A stretch of DNA of 64,000 nt from Balamuthia mandrillaris (GCA_031835245.1 JAVKOQ010000018.1:315001-379000); one strand, 5' to 3'; positions 9,970 through 21,513 are shown, numbered from the stretch's first letter. Notes: a model not told the origin generated them from the sequence alone. Numbers and translations are program-made.

Positions 9970-11420
9970 TCACAAAGCAGAAAGAGGAGAACGAGAAACT
10001 AGATTCGTCAATGCCGATGGCGATGCCATCGGAGAATTGTAAGGAGACTGTGGCGGTGTATGCACTTTGGTTTGCTGCATACAAAGGAAGTACAGTTAGA
10101 AGAAGGTTATAACAAGAACAAGAGGCAAAACGGGAAAATAGAAACCTGAAACTTTTTTCTCAAAGCATTCGCAAAGCATTCGCTAGAATTGTTGGGATTG
10201 ACCATAGCAGCCCTCTCTTCTTTGGTTCTCAACGGCGTGCCGCCGGGAGATCTTCTGACTCCCTCCACACGCTTGAGACGAAAGCTCAAGGCCGCGGGTG
10301 GAGAGCTCTTGGCGGTGGAGACATTCTTGTGGGTCAGGTCCAGGCGAGGAGTGCGACGAAGCTGAATGTTGGTGATCTCGGCCAGAGTTGGGGCACGTGG
10401 ACCTCCTTCTTTGGCTACCCTTGGCGTTAACGCTGTTTAGGTTGGTATTGGCAAATAGAGATACGTGAGCAAGAAAAAAGAGGAAAGAAAAGTGAAACGA
10501 GAAAGAAAGGTAACCAAAGGAAAAGAAACGAGAAAGAGAAACATAGAGAAGAGCGAGAATGTACTTCTTGCCGAATTACTTCGCAGCTTGATGCTCTGTA
10601 GGTCTTTCAAGGAGAGCAGAGGCACAACGGGACCTTCGGCATTCTCCTTATCGGCGCCTTTGGTCCTGCCCTTGTTGCGAGCGATGGCTTTCTGAATGGC
10701 AGCCGAAGGATCCAACGACGCCGACGAAGGTAGCTTTGGAAGAGGAGGTGGGGGCGGGGGAGGAGCCATCATCGGAGGCAACGTTTGCTCGGTTGTTGTT
10801 GATGCCGAAACAGACAAAGAAGCAGAAGACATAGAAGCGGCCCTCTTTTCTCGACGATGACCGCGCTGAAGGGTTGCCAGCTGTTCGGCCATGTCATCGG
10901 CCAACCTTTGCTGAAACTCCAACATGGGCTTGCGCAGCCACTTCTTGCGTTGTTGTCGCAGCCGCTTGACGTCGTGCTCGATGTTCTTAAGCCGTCGCTC
11001 CAGGCGAACCACCCTGTCGGAGAGCTGCTGGTTTTGTCGATAGAGGTGAATGTACCAACCGAAAAAGAGGTAGAGCAGAGCTTTGAGAGGGAGCAGGAGG
11101 AGCAGGCGGAAGAGAAAACGGAGAGCGGAGTAGAGGAGGTTCGCCCAGAGGAGCATTCCGGGCCAAAAGGAGTCGACCAGGGAGGTAGATGTCTTTCCTT
11201 GGAAACACATGTACTCTTCTTCCACGAGCAAAGCCTCATCCTCAAGAGAGAAGCAGCAGTTGCTTGAGTTATTCTCGTTTTCGTTTTCTTCCTCTCCTTC
11301 CTCTTCTGCTTCTGCTTCTTCCTCTTCCTCTCGAATCTTTTTGGGGTGTGTAGGAGTGAAAGCGAACTCGGAGAGCCGGGAGCCACCTCTTGACTTCCGT
11401 CTTTTGTTGCTGCTCGGCAT
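9970..11420 (-). CDS. Membrane-anchored coiled-coil, proline-rich protein
   Basis: Three exons (10580-11420, 10146-10432, 9970-10074) close in phase and give about 411 residues. The order is a basic/acidic N terminus, then a long hydrophobic block (SFWPGMLLWANLLYSALRFL through LLYLFFGWYIHLY) that looks like a membrane hairpin. A coiled coil follows (LSDRVVRLERRLKNIEHDV), then a polyproline run. Two short helices, LKDLQSIKLR and LAEITNIQLRR, resemble WH2 or DAD-like motifs, and the tail is Ser/Pro-rich. The combination recalls mitochondrial fission regulators or membrane-bound actin nucleation factors, but no clear homologue is recognised. An upstream in-frame ATG at 11459 is possible; I chose 11420 because it begins the conserved-looking basic stretch. 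Confidence 0.65.
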
Positions 11421-11689
11421 TGTATGTTGTATGTGTCTTCTCCTTGTGCCGTATACCAAGTTCTTCTCTTTCTCTATCTATCTCTCTTTGGTTTTCTCTA
11501 TAGTGGTGCTTTATTTTTTTCGTTATGGATGTAACGTTCGGCTTTCCCGCCAAAATGATTCCCTGTAGAAACGTGGAACAGGGAGTGGGCTAGCCTCGCT
11601 GAGAATATTGTCTCGTGTAAAAATAGCATTATGGATTGGACAAAAAAATACCCTTTACTAGTATGCTTGAAAAAAAGGGTTGGTGCTTT

Positions 11690-13312
11690 TCACTCCTGGC
11701 TTGCTTGTTGTTGGCCTTGTGCTTCTTCTTCCTCATGTTCTTCCTTTTCTTCTCCTTCTTCTTCCTCGTATTCTTCCTTTTCCTGTTCTTGTTGTTGTTG
11801 TTGTTCTTGTTCTTGTTGTTGTTCTTGTTGTTGTTCTTGTTGTTGTTCTTGTTGTTGTTCTTGTTCTTGTTCCAATACTCTTTTTGTGCCGTTTTCTTCT
11901 CCTTCTTCGTCTTCGTCTGTGGAATAAGGATGATCTTCCATCTCTACTTGGTCTTCTTCCTCTTCCTCTTCTTCCTCAGGTTCGTCTTCTTCTCCTACTT
12001 GCTCTCCCAACAGCTCCTTCTTCAAACATCCCGTGTTGTGCCTCCAATAGCTTGTGTCCAACCGTAAGACCTTTCCATTAGGCGTCACATACTCTTGATA
12101 AGGGTTCACTTCCATATACGCATCCTCTTGCCAGGGCTCCGCAAAAGGAATCACTTTCCACAGAGGATACTTTTGCGTAAAGTACTTCCTTCCATACTTC
12201 TTCTGCAAAGCCAACACTCTCTTTGTTGTCTCGCTTACTCCCACCGACCGCCAGGCGTTCCTATCATCCTCCTCTGGATAGTCCACACGACGCTGCAAGG
12301 CCTCCTTGGCGGCCTCGTAGTTCTCCCAATCCAGACCTTCCACCACCCCGTTCAAGTCAAACACCAAGCCTGCCTCATCCGTCATCAACAGCTCGTAGCC
12401 AGCAAGCTCCAGCCGGTGGTACCAGTCGCAGTCGGCTGGGTAGTGAGGCACGCCCACGTCCGGAGGGATGTGCAACACAGCCGCCGTGCGATAGGCCGCA
12501 AAGTGGTCATAGGCAAAGAAGACGGTGGCCCAGCTCTCGTGGCGACCCTGGTCCGTGAGGCTATCGAACACTCGCAACACCCCTTCCCCGAACGAAGGCT
12601 CCAGCCGGCTCCTGCCCAGGTGGACCACGTCCGCATGGGTCCAGAAGTAAAAGGGCATGCGCTGGCGTTGGGCATCCATCACCATGAGTTCGTGCATCTG
12701 GGAGAAGGTCAGCTGGGTGTGGGTTTGGAGGAGGCGGCTGTGGCGAAGGACAAAAGGGTGGTTGGAGGCGGTGCAGTTGTGGGAGTTGTCGATCACGGTG
12801 ATGCGGCCGGAGAAGCCGTTGTGGAGGAGGGAGGTGAAGCTCTGGAGGAACATGTGAAAGTTGAACTGGAACATGATGTACACGGTCCAGCGACGAGAGT
12901 CCTTGACGGCCTTTGCGGCAAAGCGTTGGTCCTGTTCGGTGGGGGGAAAGGCAGCGGCGTTGGCTTTGGCGCGGTCGAGGACGTGGGCCATGCAGCCGCT
13001 CCGGAGGGAGAGCGACGCTTGGGGGAGGGCACGCGGCATGCCCTCGGACCATCGCGGGGGGTCCAACATCCATTCCTCCACGTCCCTCTTTTGCACGTAG
13101 TTGCGGAGGGCGTACCGCGCCGAGTCCTTTGGCGGGAGGAGCGCAGCGGCGGAGGCGGAGGAGGGGGACGAGAGCGCGGGCGCGGCAGGGGAGGCGGAGG
13201 AGTGGACGGCGAAGGAGGCGAGCGGTTGCAGGGAGAGAAAGCTGGGAAGGAACACGAAGGCGTAGGCGAGGCAAGCACCGAGGAAAAAGCCGATCACCGT
13301 TTGCCTCTTCAT
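11690..13312 (-). CDS. Glycosyltransferase-like type II membrane protein, copy A
   Basis: A single exon of about 540 residues (an ATG five codons upstream at 13327 is also possible). Residues 6-35 form a signal anchor. The lumenal part contains RWTVYIMFQFNFHMFL, ITVIDNSHNCTASN, FYFWTHADVVHLG and YPADCDWYHRLELAGYELL. Together these suggest a GT-A-type fold with acidic metal-binding motifs. The C terminus is a Glu/Gln repeat tail (CAA/GAA runs near 11780-11880). Copy B starts 310 bases away in the opposite direction and is nearly identical in two blocks. Retention in the Golgi is inferred from topology. The sugar donor and acceptor cannot be named from sequence alone. Confidence 0.7.
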   Translation of the reverse strand: MKRQTVIGFFLGACLAYAFVFLPSFLSLQPLASFAVHSSASPAAPALSSPSSASAAALLPPKDSARYALRNYVQKRDVEEWMLDPPRWSEGMPRALPQASLSLRSGCMAHVLDRAKANAAAFPPTEQDQRFAAKAVKDSRRWTVYIMFQFNFHMFLQSFTSLLHNGFSGRITVIDNSHNCTASNHPFVLRHSRLLQTHTQLTFSQMHELMVMDAQRQRMPFYFWTHADVVHLGRSRLEPSFGEGVLRVFDSLTDQGRHESWATVFFAYDHFAAYRTAAVLHIPPDVGVPHYPADCDWYHRLELAGYELLMTDEAGLVFDLNGVVEGLDWENYEAAKEALQRRVDYPEEDDRNAWRSVGVSETTKRVLALQKKYGRKYFTQKYPLWKVIPFAEPWQEDAYMEVNPYQEYVTPNGKVLRLDTSYWRHNTGCLKKELLGEQVGEEDEPEEEEEEEEDQVEMEDHPYSTDEDEEGEENGTKRVLEQEQEQQQEQQQEQQQEQQQEQEQQQQQEQEKEEYEEEEGEEKEEHEEEEAQGQQQASQE

Positions 13313-13621
13313 CGCTGCGCCTCTCATGTCTCTCTTCTTTTCTTCCTTGTCTCTGGTTTTAATTCATTTGCAGTTGCTCAACGTCGAGGGCAAGCAACGG
13401 CTAAACTTTTGTCCAACCAAATGTAACGGAATGCTGTGGACGTCGGGTGACCAGTTCCGAATCCCAAATTTCGATGATGTCATTCGCTCCTTTTATAGAT
13501 ATTTTATAAAAACCTGTTCATCGAAAATTCGAAGCTTAAGGCGGTATAACAAAAAGATTGCACAAAACTAAGCGAAACGCTGATGTTTGACGCGCTATAG
13601 GTAGTCGGTATCCCAACTCCC
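13313..13621. promoter_or_regulatory. Divergent promoter between the two glycosyltransferase-like paralogues
   Basis: The two start codons face away from each other across about 310 bases, so both promoters must lie here. The stretch is AT-rich toward copy B (TTTTATAGATATTTTATAAA at about 13490-13509 could hold TATA-like elements). No coding potential is seen. Confidence 0.5.
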
Positions 13622-15133
13622 ATGCGGTACCGAAACGTGTTCTCCTTTTTCCTCGGAGTGTGGTTTTCCTTTCTTCTCTACCTCGTGATGAACAACGCTA
13701 TCCGAGGCATTCCTGCCGATGCCTCTTCCAGCGCTTCTGGGACACCCACTGTAAGAGACGCCAGTTGGTTTGACTTGACAACCTTCTTGTACAAACAGGA
13801 AAGCGTTCGGGTCTCTGGTGAATGGATGGATCCATATTATCACTCAAAAACAAACGTTCTACCTCGGCTAGGCTGCATGGACGAACATCTGCTGCTTGCT
13901 CGCGCCACAGCTGCGGCAACCCCTCCAACGGAACAGGACCTACACTTCTTTTCTAAGGCAGTGCGAGATTCTCGACGCTGGACCGTGTACATCATGTTCC
14001 AGTTCAACTTTCACATGTTCCTCCAGAGCTTCACCTCCCTCCTCCACAACGGCTTCTCCGGCCGCATCACCGTGATCGACAACTCCCACAACTGCACCGC
14101 CTCCAACCACCCTTTTGTCCTTCGCCACAGCCGCCTCCTCCAAACCCATACACGATTAACATTCTCTCAGATGCAAGAACTAATGGTGATGGATGCTCAA
14201 CGCCAACGCATGCCCTTCTACTTCTGGACCCATGCGGACGTGGTCCACCTGGGCAGGAGCCGGCTGGAGCCTTCGTTCGGGGAAGGGGTGTTGCGAGTGT
14301 TCGATAGCCTCACGGACCGGGGTCGCCACGAGAGCTGGGCCACCGTCTTCTTTGCCTACGACAACTTTGCTGCTTATAGAACTGCTGCTGTGTTGCACAT
14401 CCCTCCAGACGTAGGAATCCCTCATTATCCAGCCGACTGCGACTGGTACCATCGGCTGGAGCTCGCTGGCTACGAGCTGCTGGTTGCCGACAGCGCAGGG
14501 TTTGTATATGACATGCATGGGGTGGTGGAGGGTGGGTTACCTTGGGGCGATTACGAGGCTACCGAAGAGGTCCTGCAGCGACACTTGGAGAACCCAGAAG
14601 GCACGAACAGAAACGAGTGGCGCAGAGTCGGGGTGGATAAGGCCACCGGAATGGCGTTGGAGTATCAGAGGAAGTACGGAAGGAAGTACTTCAAAGACAA
14701 GTTTCCTCTTTGGCAGGTCATTCCCTTTGCGGAGCCCTGGCAAACGAAGAACCAGACCTCTGTAACGCTAACCAAGCCGGACAATATGAAACAAGTCTAC
14801 ACCACTCCCAATGGCAAACTGCTGCGGATAGAAACGAGTTATTGGAGGAAAGGAACCGGGTGTTTGCCACAGGAGCTCCGGGAGAAACAGGAAAAGACAG
14901 AGCAGGAGAAGGAAGAGAAGACAACACCACCAGAACCAGAGCAAAGAGTATTGCTCGTCGACAAAGGCATAACGGACCGGTGGGTCCAGAAAACAAGGCC
15001 TTCCGTCAAAGAAGATGGCCAGTCAGCAAAAGGAGAGGCAGTTGAGGCTAGAGGACGACCGTCTCCCAGGAGATCCCGAGGAGGCACAAACACCAAAGCG
15101 CAGGAGGTGTTGCGGATACGTAGCAAGCGTTGA
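13622..15133 (+). CDS. Glycosyltransferase-like type II membrane protein, copy B
   Basis: A single exon of 503 residues. The signal anchor is at residues 5-28 (FSFFLGVWFSFLLYLVMNN). It has the same conserved blocks as copy A: ITVIDNSHNCTASN, WTHADVVHLGRSRLEPSF and YPADCDWYHRLELAGYELL. The tail differs: a charged Lys/Glu/Arg-rich end replaces the Gln/Glu repeat. At nucleotide level about 170 bases from 13978 and about 170 bases from 14190 are almost identical to copy A, while flanking coding sequence has clearly diverged. This patchwork points to gene conversion after an inverted duplication. Confidence 0.7.
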   Translation: MRYRNVFSFFLGVWFSFLLYLVMNNAIRGIPADASSSASGTPTVRDASWFDLTTFLYKQESVRVSGEWMDPYYHSKTNVLPRLGCMDEHLLLARATAAATPPTEQDLHFFSKAVRDSRRWTVYIMFQFNFHMFLQSFTSLLHNGFSGRITVIDNSHNCTASNHPFVLRHSRLLQTHTRLTFSQMQELMVMDAQRQRMPFYFWTHADVVHLGRSRLEPSFGEGVLRVFDSLTDRGRHESWATVFFAYDNFAAYRTAAVLHIPPDVGIPHYPADCDWYHRLELAGYELLVADSAGFVYDMHGVVEGGLPWGDYEATEEVLQRHLENPEGTNRNEWRRVGVDKATGMALEYQRKYGRKYFKDKFPLWQVIPFAEPWQTKNQTSVTLTKPDNMKQVYTTPNGKLLRIETSYWRKGTGCLPQELREKQEKTEQEKEEKTTPPEPEQRVLLVDKGITDRWVQKTRPSVKEDGQSAKGEAVEARGRPSPRRSRGGTNTKAQEVLRIRSKR

Positions 15134-15473
15134 GCTCCGTTTGAACGGAGCAGCTTTTTGCCAGCAGCCATTCTTCGGCTTTTTATACTTCATTCATTCA
15201 AACAAAAAAACTGGTGCTTTGTAGTAAGGGTCGAACCTGCGATCTACTTTTCCTTCCCAAAAAAAAAGGGCAAGCATGTAATGAGATTCGATCCGAAGGC
15301 ACTGTAACGCAGGGCAATATAAAAACGCAATATAGCCTGAGAGGAGAAGGACAACCGTTCGCAAGGAAGGAAGGTATTTTCAAGAAGCCTGGGGCACCAC
15401 CCTCGTTTTTTTTCGCTCTTTTTTGTTTTTATTCACCGATCTTTCTTCTTGCTTGTTGGAAAGAATAAAAGAC
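15134..15473. other. Intergenic stretch upstream of the hydroxylase gene
   Basis: It holds two short sequences resembling the tRNA B box (15229-15240 on the minus strand and about 15286-15296 on the plus strand), but neither has a cloverleaf around it. No protein frame can be supported. Confidence 0.4.
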
Positions 15474-16410
15474 ATGGGAGACACCACCACCGATTTGTGG
15501 GGGGCGCTCACCACCTCGCCGTGGTCGCCTTTCTCCGCGGCGCCCTCGCCCTTGTTGGAGCGGGGCTGGGCCTACCTCTACGACAGCTGGGGCGACCTGC
15601 TGGGCTCTCCCGCCTTCGCCCCGGCTCTCGGCTTTGGCTACTACTTTGCCTGCTGCCTGGTGTTCATGGTCCTGGACTACTACACCTACCGCTACCAGGC
15701 CTGGGCCGAGGAGCAAGCCTCCACCAACAACAAAGAGAAGAAAAAAGCGGCAGCAACGAAGAAGATTAACGATGACAAAGACTTGGATTCTGCTGCTGTT
15801 GGGCTCAGACAACGCTCCACAGAGAAACAAAACAACACCAAGGCGGTCTCGCTCCTGAAAAAAGAGCAGCTGGAGATCTACAAGCAGTCTCATATGCAGC
15901 TGCCGGAGGAGGAGCTGGCCCAGGTGGCCCTCATCCTGGAGAAGAACCCCATCGCCAGGTACAAGCTCCAGTGGAAGAAGAAGGTCACCTGGCCGTTGAT
16001 CTACCGGGCTTTGGCCCTCACCATGTGGAACCAGCTCATCTGCGTGATGCCTTTGGTCTTTATGGGGATCTACTTTGGCTCCAAGTACGGAGTGCTCGTC
16101 GAGGGAGCGGATGAGGAGGAGATGGCTCGTCTCGGCAACAGGGTGTACCTCCCGAGGGAAGCGCCCCACTCGCTTGTTGTGGATGTGGGGCTGAAGCTCG
16201 TGTTCTGCATGCTCCTCTTCGACATGCTCTATTGGGCCTGGCATTGGACCTTCCACAAGGTGCCCTACCTCTATCGCACCGTGCATTCGGTGCACCATCG
16301 CTACTCCTCTCCTTTTTCCTGGGTAACGCAGTATGTGCACCCTGTTGAGCTGCTCTTTACTGGTATGGTTCTTTTCTCTCTTTTCTGTTGGTCCTCTTCT
16401 CTGTTCTCAT

Positions 16411-16448
<38 letters not shown>

Positions 16449-17142
16449 TGTATCCTCATTCCCTTCCCTTCCCTTCCTTCCCTTCCCTTCCCTTCCCTTC
16501 CCTTCCCTTCCCTTCTCTTCCCTTCCCTTCCCTTCCTTCCCTTCCCTTCCCTTCCCTTCCCTTCCCTTCCCTTCCCTTCCCTTCCTTCCCTTCTTCCTCT
16601 TCCCTTCCTTCCCTTCCTCTCCTTCCCTTTCCTTCCCCTTCCCTTCCCTTCCCTTCCTTTCCCTTCATCGTTCTCTTCCCTTCCCTTCCCTTCATCGTTC
16701 TCTTTCTACTCTCCTTCTCCTTGTTTCATATTTCCTCTCACTTACACCTTCTACCTTCTGTTTTTGTTTCTCCACCTCCATCCACCTCCATCCATCAACC
16801 ACAACAAAAGGCTTCTTCTCATTCCTGACGCCAATTCTCGTGGGCTGCCATCCGCTCACCTCATGGCTGTGGATCCCCATCAGCATCTACATCAGCATCG
16901 AGGCCCACTCTGGCTATAACTTCCCGTGGATGCTCAACAACTGGATTCCATTCTATGGCGGTGCGGTCACGCATGATCTTCATCACCAAAAGCCAAAGAC
17001 CAACTATGAGCCCTTCTTCACCTACTTGGATCGCTTCTTTAATACGGACTGTAAAATCGTTCCTTCGTCGTCGTCTTCTTTCACTTCTGCTGTAAAGAAA
17101 GAGGTTGAAGCAACTTCTTCCTCCTTTAATCCTGTCATGTAA
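15474..17142 (+). CDS. Fatty acid hydroxylase/sterol desaturase family membrane enzyme
   Basis: Two exons (15474-16362, 16811-17142) give 406 residues. The diiron histidine boxes are all present: HWTFH, HSVHHRY and HDLHHQ. The second and third are separated by the intron and brought together by splicing at ELLFT-GFFSFL. Several hydrophobic helices surround them (FGYYFACCLVFMVLDYY, PLVFMGIYFG, KLVFCMLLFDMLYWAW). The family sits in the ER membrane and hydroxylates or desaturates sterols, sphingoid bases or ether lipids; the substrate cannot be decided here. A Lys-rich insert at residues 80-120 is unusual. The intron carries a large CCCTT pentanucleotide array. Confidence 0.85.
16415..16700 (+). 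repeat. (CT)n then (CCCTT)n microsatellite inside the hydroxylase intron
   Basis: A CT run (about 16415-16445) is followed by roughly 230 bases of CCCTT-type pentanucleotide repeats with small variations. The array is pyrimidine-rich on the coding strand and makes this 448-base intron several times longer than its neighbours. Confidence 0.9.
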
Positions 17143-17286
17143 ACAGGAAGATGAACATAAGCATCAAGGCTGTGTAAACATTTGGGTTGTTTTTCTTCCT
17201 CCTTTCTTGTCCCTCTCTCTTGCTTTCTTGCATCCGTGTTGTTCATTGTGCCGTGTTTTGTCTTTTGTGGGTGTCTTCTCTTTCGC

Positions 17287-18760
17287 TTATGTCGTCTCGT
17301 TCAACAACGTGCTTTCAGCGTCCTTTCCGTTGATATCAAGCAGAGCGGACAACGCATCATCCACCGAAACCACTCCAATCGTCCTGTTGCTGTTCCTTCC
17401 ACCTTCGTCGCTAACAACGTAGATGTTATGAACGGAATAGTAGTTGAGAGCAAGAATTGCGGTGCTCAAACTATCCTCAGGGAAGCAAGTGACGACCTCG
17501 CCACGAACGCTGCGGAAGAAGGTTAATGCCTCGCTGTTGTATCTTTGTAATGCGTCGTAGTTGCGTTGTCGTTGCAGCAAGTAGGAGATGACAGGTTGCG
17601 CCAAACTTTGGAACTCGCTTAGGTCATTTCCAAGCAACTGGTAAACAAGGAGAGAACAGAGGAATATGGTTAAAAGGAGAAAGAAAGACGCAAGAAAGAA
17701 GAAAGACGTGTATACTTTGATATCAGAAAGACTGATTGTAGCCACTAATTCGCCTTCCGCTCCTACAACAGCAAGAGAGTTGACATTCTGCATAATGAAA
17801 ACGCTTTCAGTGATGCTGGAGAGTTAAAACAGAATAAGAAGACAATAAAAAACCTTTTCTATCATGAGTTGAAAGGCAGCATAGGCTATAGTATTAATGG
17901 GGATTGTTATAGCGGGTTTGTTGCAAAAGCCCAACTCTCGCACTGTTCTTCTAGAACGGGGCAGAACATCAAGCATTGTTGTAAGAAACTGAAGTATGCG
18001 CGCTTGCGATACGATATTGACCGGCTGTCCTACGAGAGATACGATTGTGGATGTGTGGTAGTTTAGTTTCTGCGTGAATGCAAGAACTGAAGATAGGAGG
18101 AGAAGAAGAAGAAGAACAAGAAGAAGAAGAAGAAGAACAAGAACAAGAAGAAGAAGAAGAACAAGAACAAGAACAAGAACAAGAACAACAACAAGAACAA
18201 CAACAAGGAGCAAGAATAGAAGGGAGAACGATAGAACTATAGGTAGAGAGGAATAAAATAGCTTTAGAGAAGAGATAACAACAGCAAGGCAAATGCATCG
18301 CGGACGGATAAAGTATACCATCAGCAGTGCATAGCACAACTCGAGGAAGCCCAGCTTCCAGCATTCTCTTCAGCACTCCATAAACCGTAGCTGTCTCTGC
18401 CGGCATCATCAACAACGGTTCTTGTTGTTGAGCTTCTTTCAACGTTCGTTTGATGTGATGGACAGTGTGTTGAACGAGCTCTCTTTTGTCGATCAGCATC
18501 GAGTAGAAGTTATAGGTGTGTTTCAGCAGGTTCTCCACGTCCTCCTCTGCAAATCCGTGCAAGAAGTGAGCCACCACGTCTCTGACGCTGAGCATGGATG
18601 TTACTTTGCCTTGTTGGTCCACCACAACGAGAGAGAGAACACGATTCTCCGTCAACATCTTTTGGAGTCGGTTTGTGAGGAAGAAATGTTTACATCAAGA
18701 ACAACGAATTTTTTTTTTTTACTTTGAAGTCTCTGGCTACCTCTCCCTCCCTCCCTCCCT

Positions 18761-18818
<58 letters not shown>

Positions 18819-19398
18819 AACCCTCAACTCTCAAAGGACTGCAGAAAGGACTCCACGTTTCCTTTGGCGGCATCCCACTTCACCTCCAACGCCGCTCCTG
18901 AGGAGGTGTTCAGCACCTCTTTTGCTGTCTCAAGCGTCAACAATCCGCTCTCTTTGTCGGCGTTCATGACCTGCAGCAAGACTTGCTGCTTTTTGCAGAG
19001 GTTGGACCACTCTTCGCTGTGCCTTTGGGGCGCCCTTGTTGCGCTGAAGAACCAATACGGCACCTGAACGTCCTGCGTCTTCTCTTCCGTCCCGCCTGCC
19101 TGCTTCATTGGGCATTTGGTGGTGATGCAAAGGAACCACACCTCTTTGCTTCGTTCAGGTTAGCAAAAAGAAAACAGCTGAACCAGAATAGAAAGCTACC
19201 GAAAGGGTCGGTGAACTTTGGAGGGGAGTAACCCCAATACACCCGCAGCCACATGCTTTCCCCGACGGAATTGTTTCGAATAGCCCACTTTATGGCTCGC
19301 ACCAGGTCGCGCGTGCGTTCCCTGTCTCGCAACAACGTCGCAAGGAACGGTCCATGCTCCTCGCTGGCCAGGAGGTCCTTCGTTTTGGCGTTACCCAT
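17287..19398 (-). CDS. Multi-CBS-domain protein with predicted N-myristoylation
   Basis: Exons: 19200-19398, 18829-19143, a junction not fully resolved near 18720-18760, 18319-18658, 17854-18086, 17716-17787, 17287-17637. Apart from that junction, phases close; the product is about 505 residues. The N terminus MGNAKTKD fits the MGxxxT myristoylation signal. Four CBS-type units are visible, for example NRVLSLVVVDQQGKVTSMLS, a unit at VYGVLKRMLEAGLPRVVLC, NVNSLAVVGAEGELVATISL and a last unit with TIGVVSVDDALSALL. Paired CBS domains bind adenine nucleotides, as in AMPK gamma/SNF4. Gamma subunits normally lack an acyl group, so this could be a gamma-like nucleotide sensor at a membrane. A microexon of 8 bases (ACTTCAAA, about 18721-18728) would repair the unresolved junction. 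Its 18741-18812 repeat is purine-rich on the coding strand, unlike most introns here. Confidence 0.7.
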
Positions 19399-19601
19399 GC
19401 TTCTCCTCCCTCTGCTACACAGTTTTCCCATTTTAAGGAGGGATCCTTAAACTTGGATCAACATTTATGATTTCTGATTGGGCGAAAACAAGATTCGATT
19501 GAAATTTCTCAGAAAATAATTTTAAAAAGGAAAAGATGACCAAAAAAATAAAAAGAAAAACAACGCCCAAGTGTTACAACAAAACAACAACAACAACAAG
19601 G

Positions 19602-20304
19602 ATGGAGCAACCAAGAACGAAAGTAGTGTTTGTTGGGCTGGGTGCCATGGGCGGTGGGCTCGTACGCAGGCTTCATGACCAACAAACCCAGTTTCCCTGT
19701 TCCCTCCTTCTCTGCGACAAAGACAACGCCGCAGCACGAAAATGCAGCAAGGAGCTCTCTTCCTCAGCGTCTTTCCTGCCTTTCGAGCAGCTCTCCAAGT
19801 TGTTGGTGGAGCACTCCCCCGACTTTCTTTGCTCCTGTTTGCCCAACTCCACCGTAGTCATGCAGCTGTTTGACTCCTTGAACCGACCTCAAGAGAACAA
19901 CGCCAAGAGAAAAACCATTTGGATCGACTTCACGTCAGGCAATCCCTTGGTCACTGCTGAGCTCTCTCGACGCTGCTCTCAGGAGCTCTCCTCTGTTGGC
20001 TTTGTGGATGCTGCCATGTCGGGAGGTCCCAAGGGAGCCAGGAACGGCACTCTCACGCTCATGGTGGGTGGCGACGAGGAAGACGTGCAGCGAGCCACTC
20101 CCTTGCTCTCCTGCCTCAGCAGCAAACTGGTTCATGCTGGCCTTGTACGTTGCTTTTCTTCTCCTTCTCTCCTTGTTCAAGCATGGACACCATGTTATCT
20201 TCTTGTTCTGCTTGTTCTTCTTCTTGTTCTTCTTGTTCTTGTTCTTCTTCTTCTTCTTCGTTCTTCTTCTTGTTCTTCTTCTTCTTCTTCTTCTTCTTCT
20301 TCTT

Positions 20305-20336
<32 letters not shown>

Positions 20337-21473
20337 CTCCCACAAATATACAAACAATGCCAGAACGCAGGATCTGGACACGCAATCAAAGCAATGAACA
20401 ATGCCCTGATGGCAATGAACGTTTGGGGAGTGGGCGAGGCTCTGCTAACTCTGGCCAAGATGGGAGTGGACCCCAAAGTAGCTTTGGATGCTCTCAACAA
20501 CTCCTCTGGTCGCAGTTGGGCCACCATGCAACGCTTCCCAGAGCACGTTCTCACGGGCACGTTTGACTACGGCTTCCGTCTGGATCTTTGTCAGAAGGAC
20601 ATTAAGAACGCTCTTAAAACGGCTTCACAAGTTGGTTCGTTCTCTTTGTATTCGAGCGCTAGTTATTTATGCATCTTGCGTCTTTCTTTCATCTTTAGAA
20701 GCTTATCTCACCTTTTAACAAATAAACAGGAGTTTATGCGCCTATCTTCCAAAGAGTAAGAGAGCTCTTTGACCAAGCCGCGGCCAAACTGCCCGACCCT
20801 TCTTCTTCCGACCACCTAGACGTCGTCCGCATCCAACAACAATGGGCTAATCTCTCTCTTTCTTCCTGCCCCGCTTCTTCTCCTTCACTTTGCCCTCCCG
20901 TTTCCGAGATGGGCATCAAATTGGCCGTCTTTGACTGTGCTGGAACCGTCGTTGATGAAGGAGCAATCGTCTACCAAACACTGATTCGCGTGTTGGAGGC
21001 GGACAACGTTCCTGTCGACCCTGAAGAATTCAACAAGTGGCACGGTGCCAACAAAGTGGAAGTCATACGTTACTTCATTTATCAACAGGAAGGAGGGAAG
21101 AAGAACGGAGAGGAAGGGCAGAAGATGGAGGAACGAATCCAACGAGTATATAAAGAATTTATGACGGGAATTGAGCAGGCATACTTTGCACCAGAGAATA
21201 AGGGCGTTGTAAAGGTGATGAATGGAGCAGTGGAGCTCATGGATAAGCTTAGAGCGGCTGGCATCAAAGTTGCTTTAAACACAGGTTTTTTTCTTTCTTT
21301 CTTGAATGTTTTCTCCTCTTCTTTACCTTTTCTTTAACATTTGTCTTTGTGTATACTCGAACAAAAAAAAGGTTATCCACGACATGTGGCCGACGGCTTA
21401 ATCTCAATGCTTGATCTCTCTTCCCACATCGACGGCAGCATCGTCGCCGAAGAAGTTGGTTCGTCATTATTCT

Positions 21474-21513
<40 letters not shown>

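Noticed and set aside
12095-13426. 443-codon plus-strand frame opposite glycosyltransferase copy A
   Set aside because: It is the antisense shadow of a GC-rich gene with clear motifs on the minus strand; the same shadow occurs opposite copy B.
15205-15310. Possible tRNA genes from B-box-like sequences (GGTTCGACCC on minus, GATTCGATCC on plus)
   Set aside because: The T-stem does not pair on either strand and no acceptor or anticodon stem can be drawn.
16456-16700. CCCTT repeats as telomere-like sequence
   Set aside because: It lies inside an intron with intact flanking exons and does not match known telomere units.
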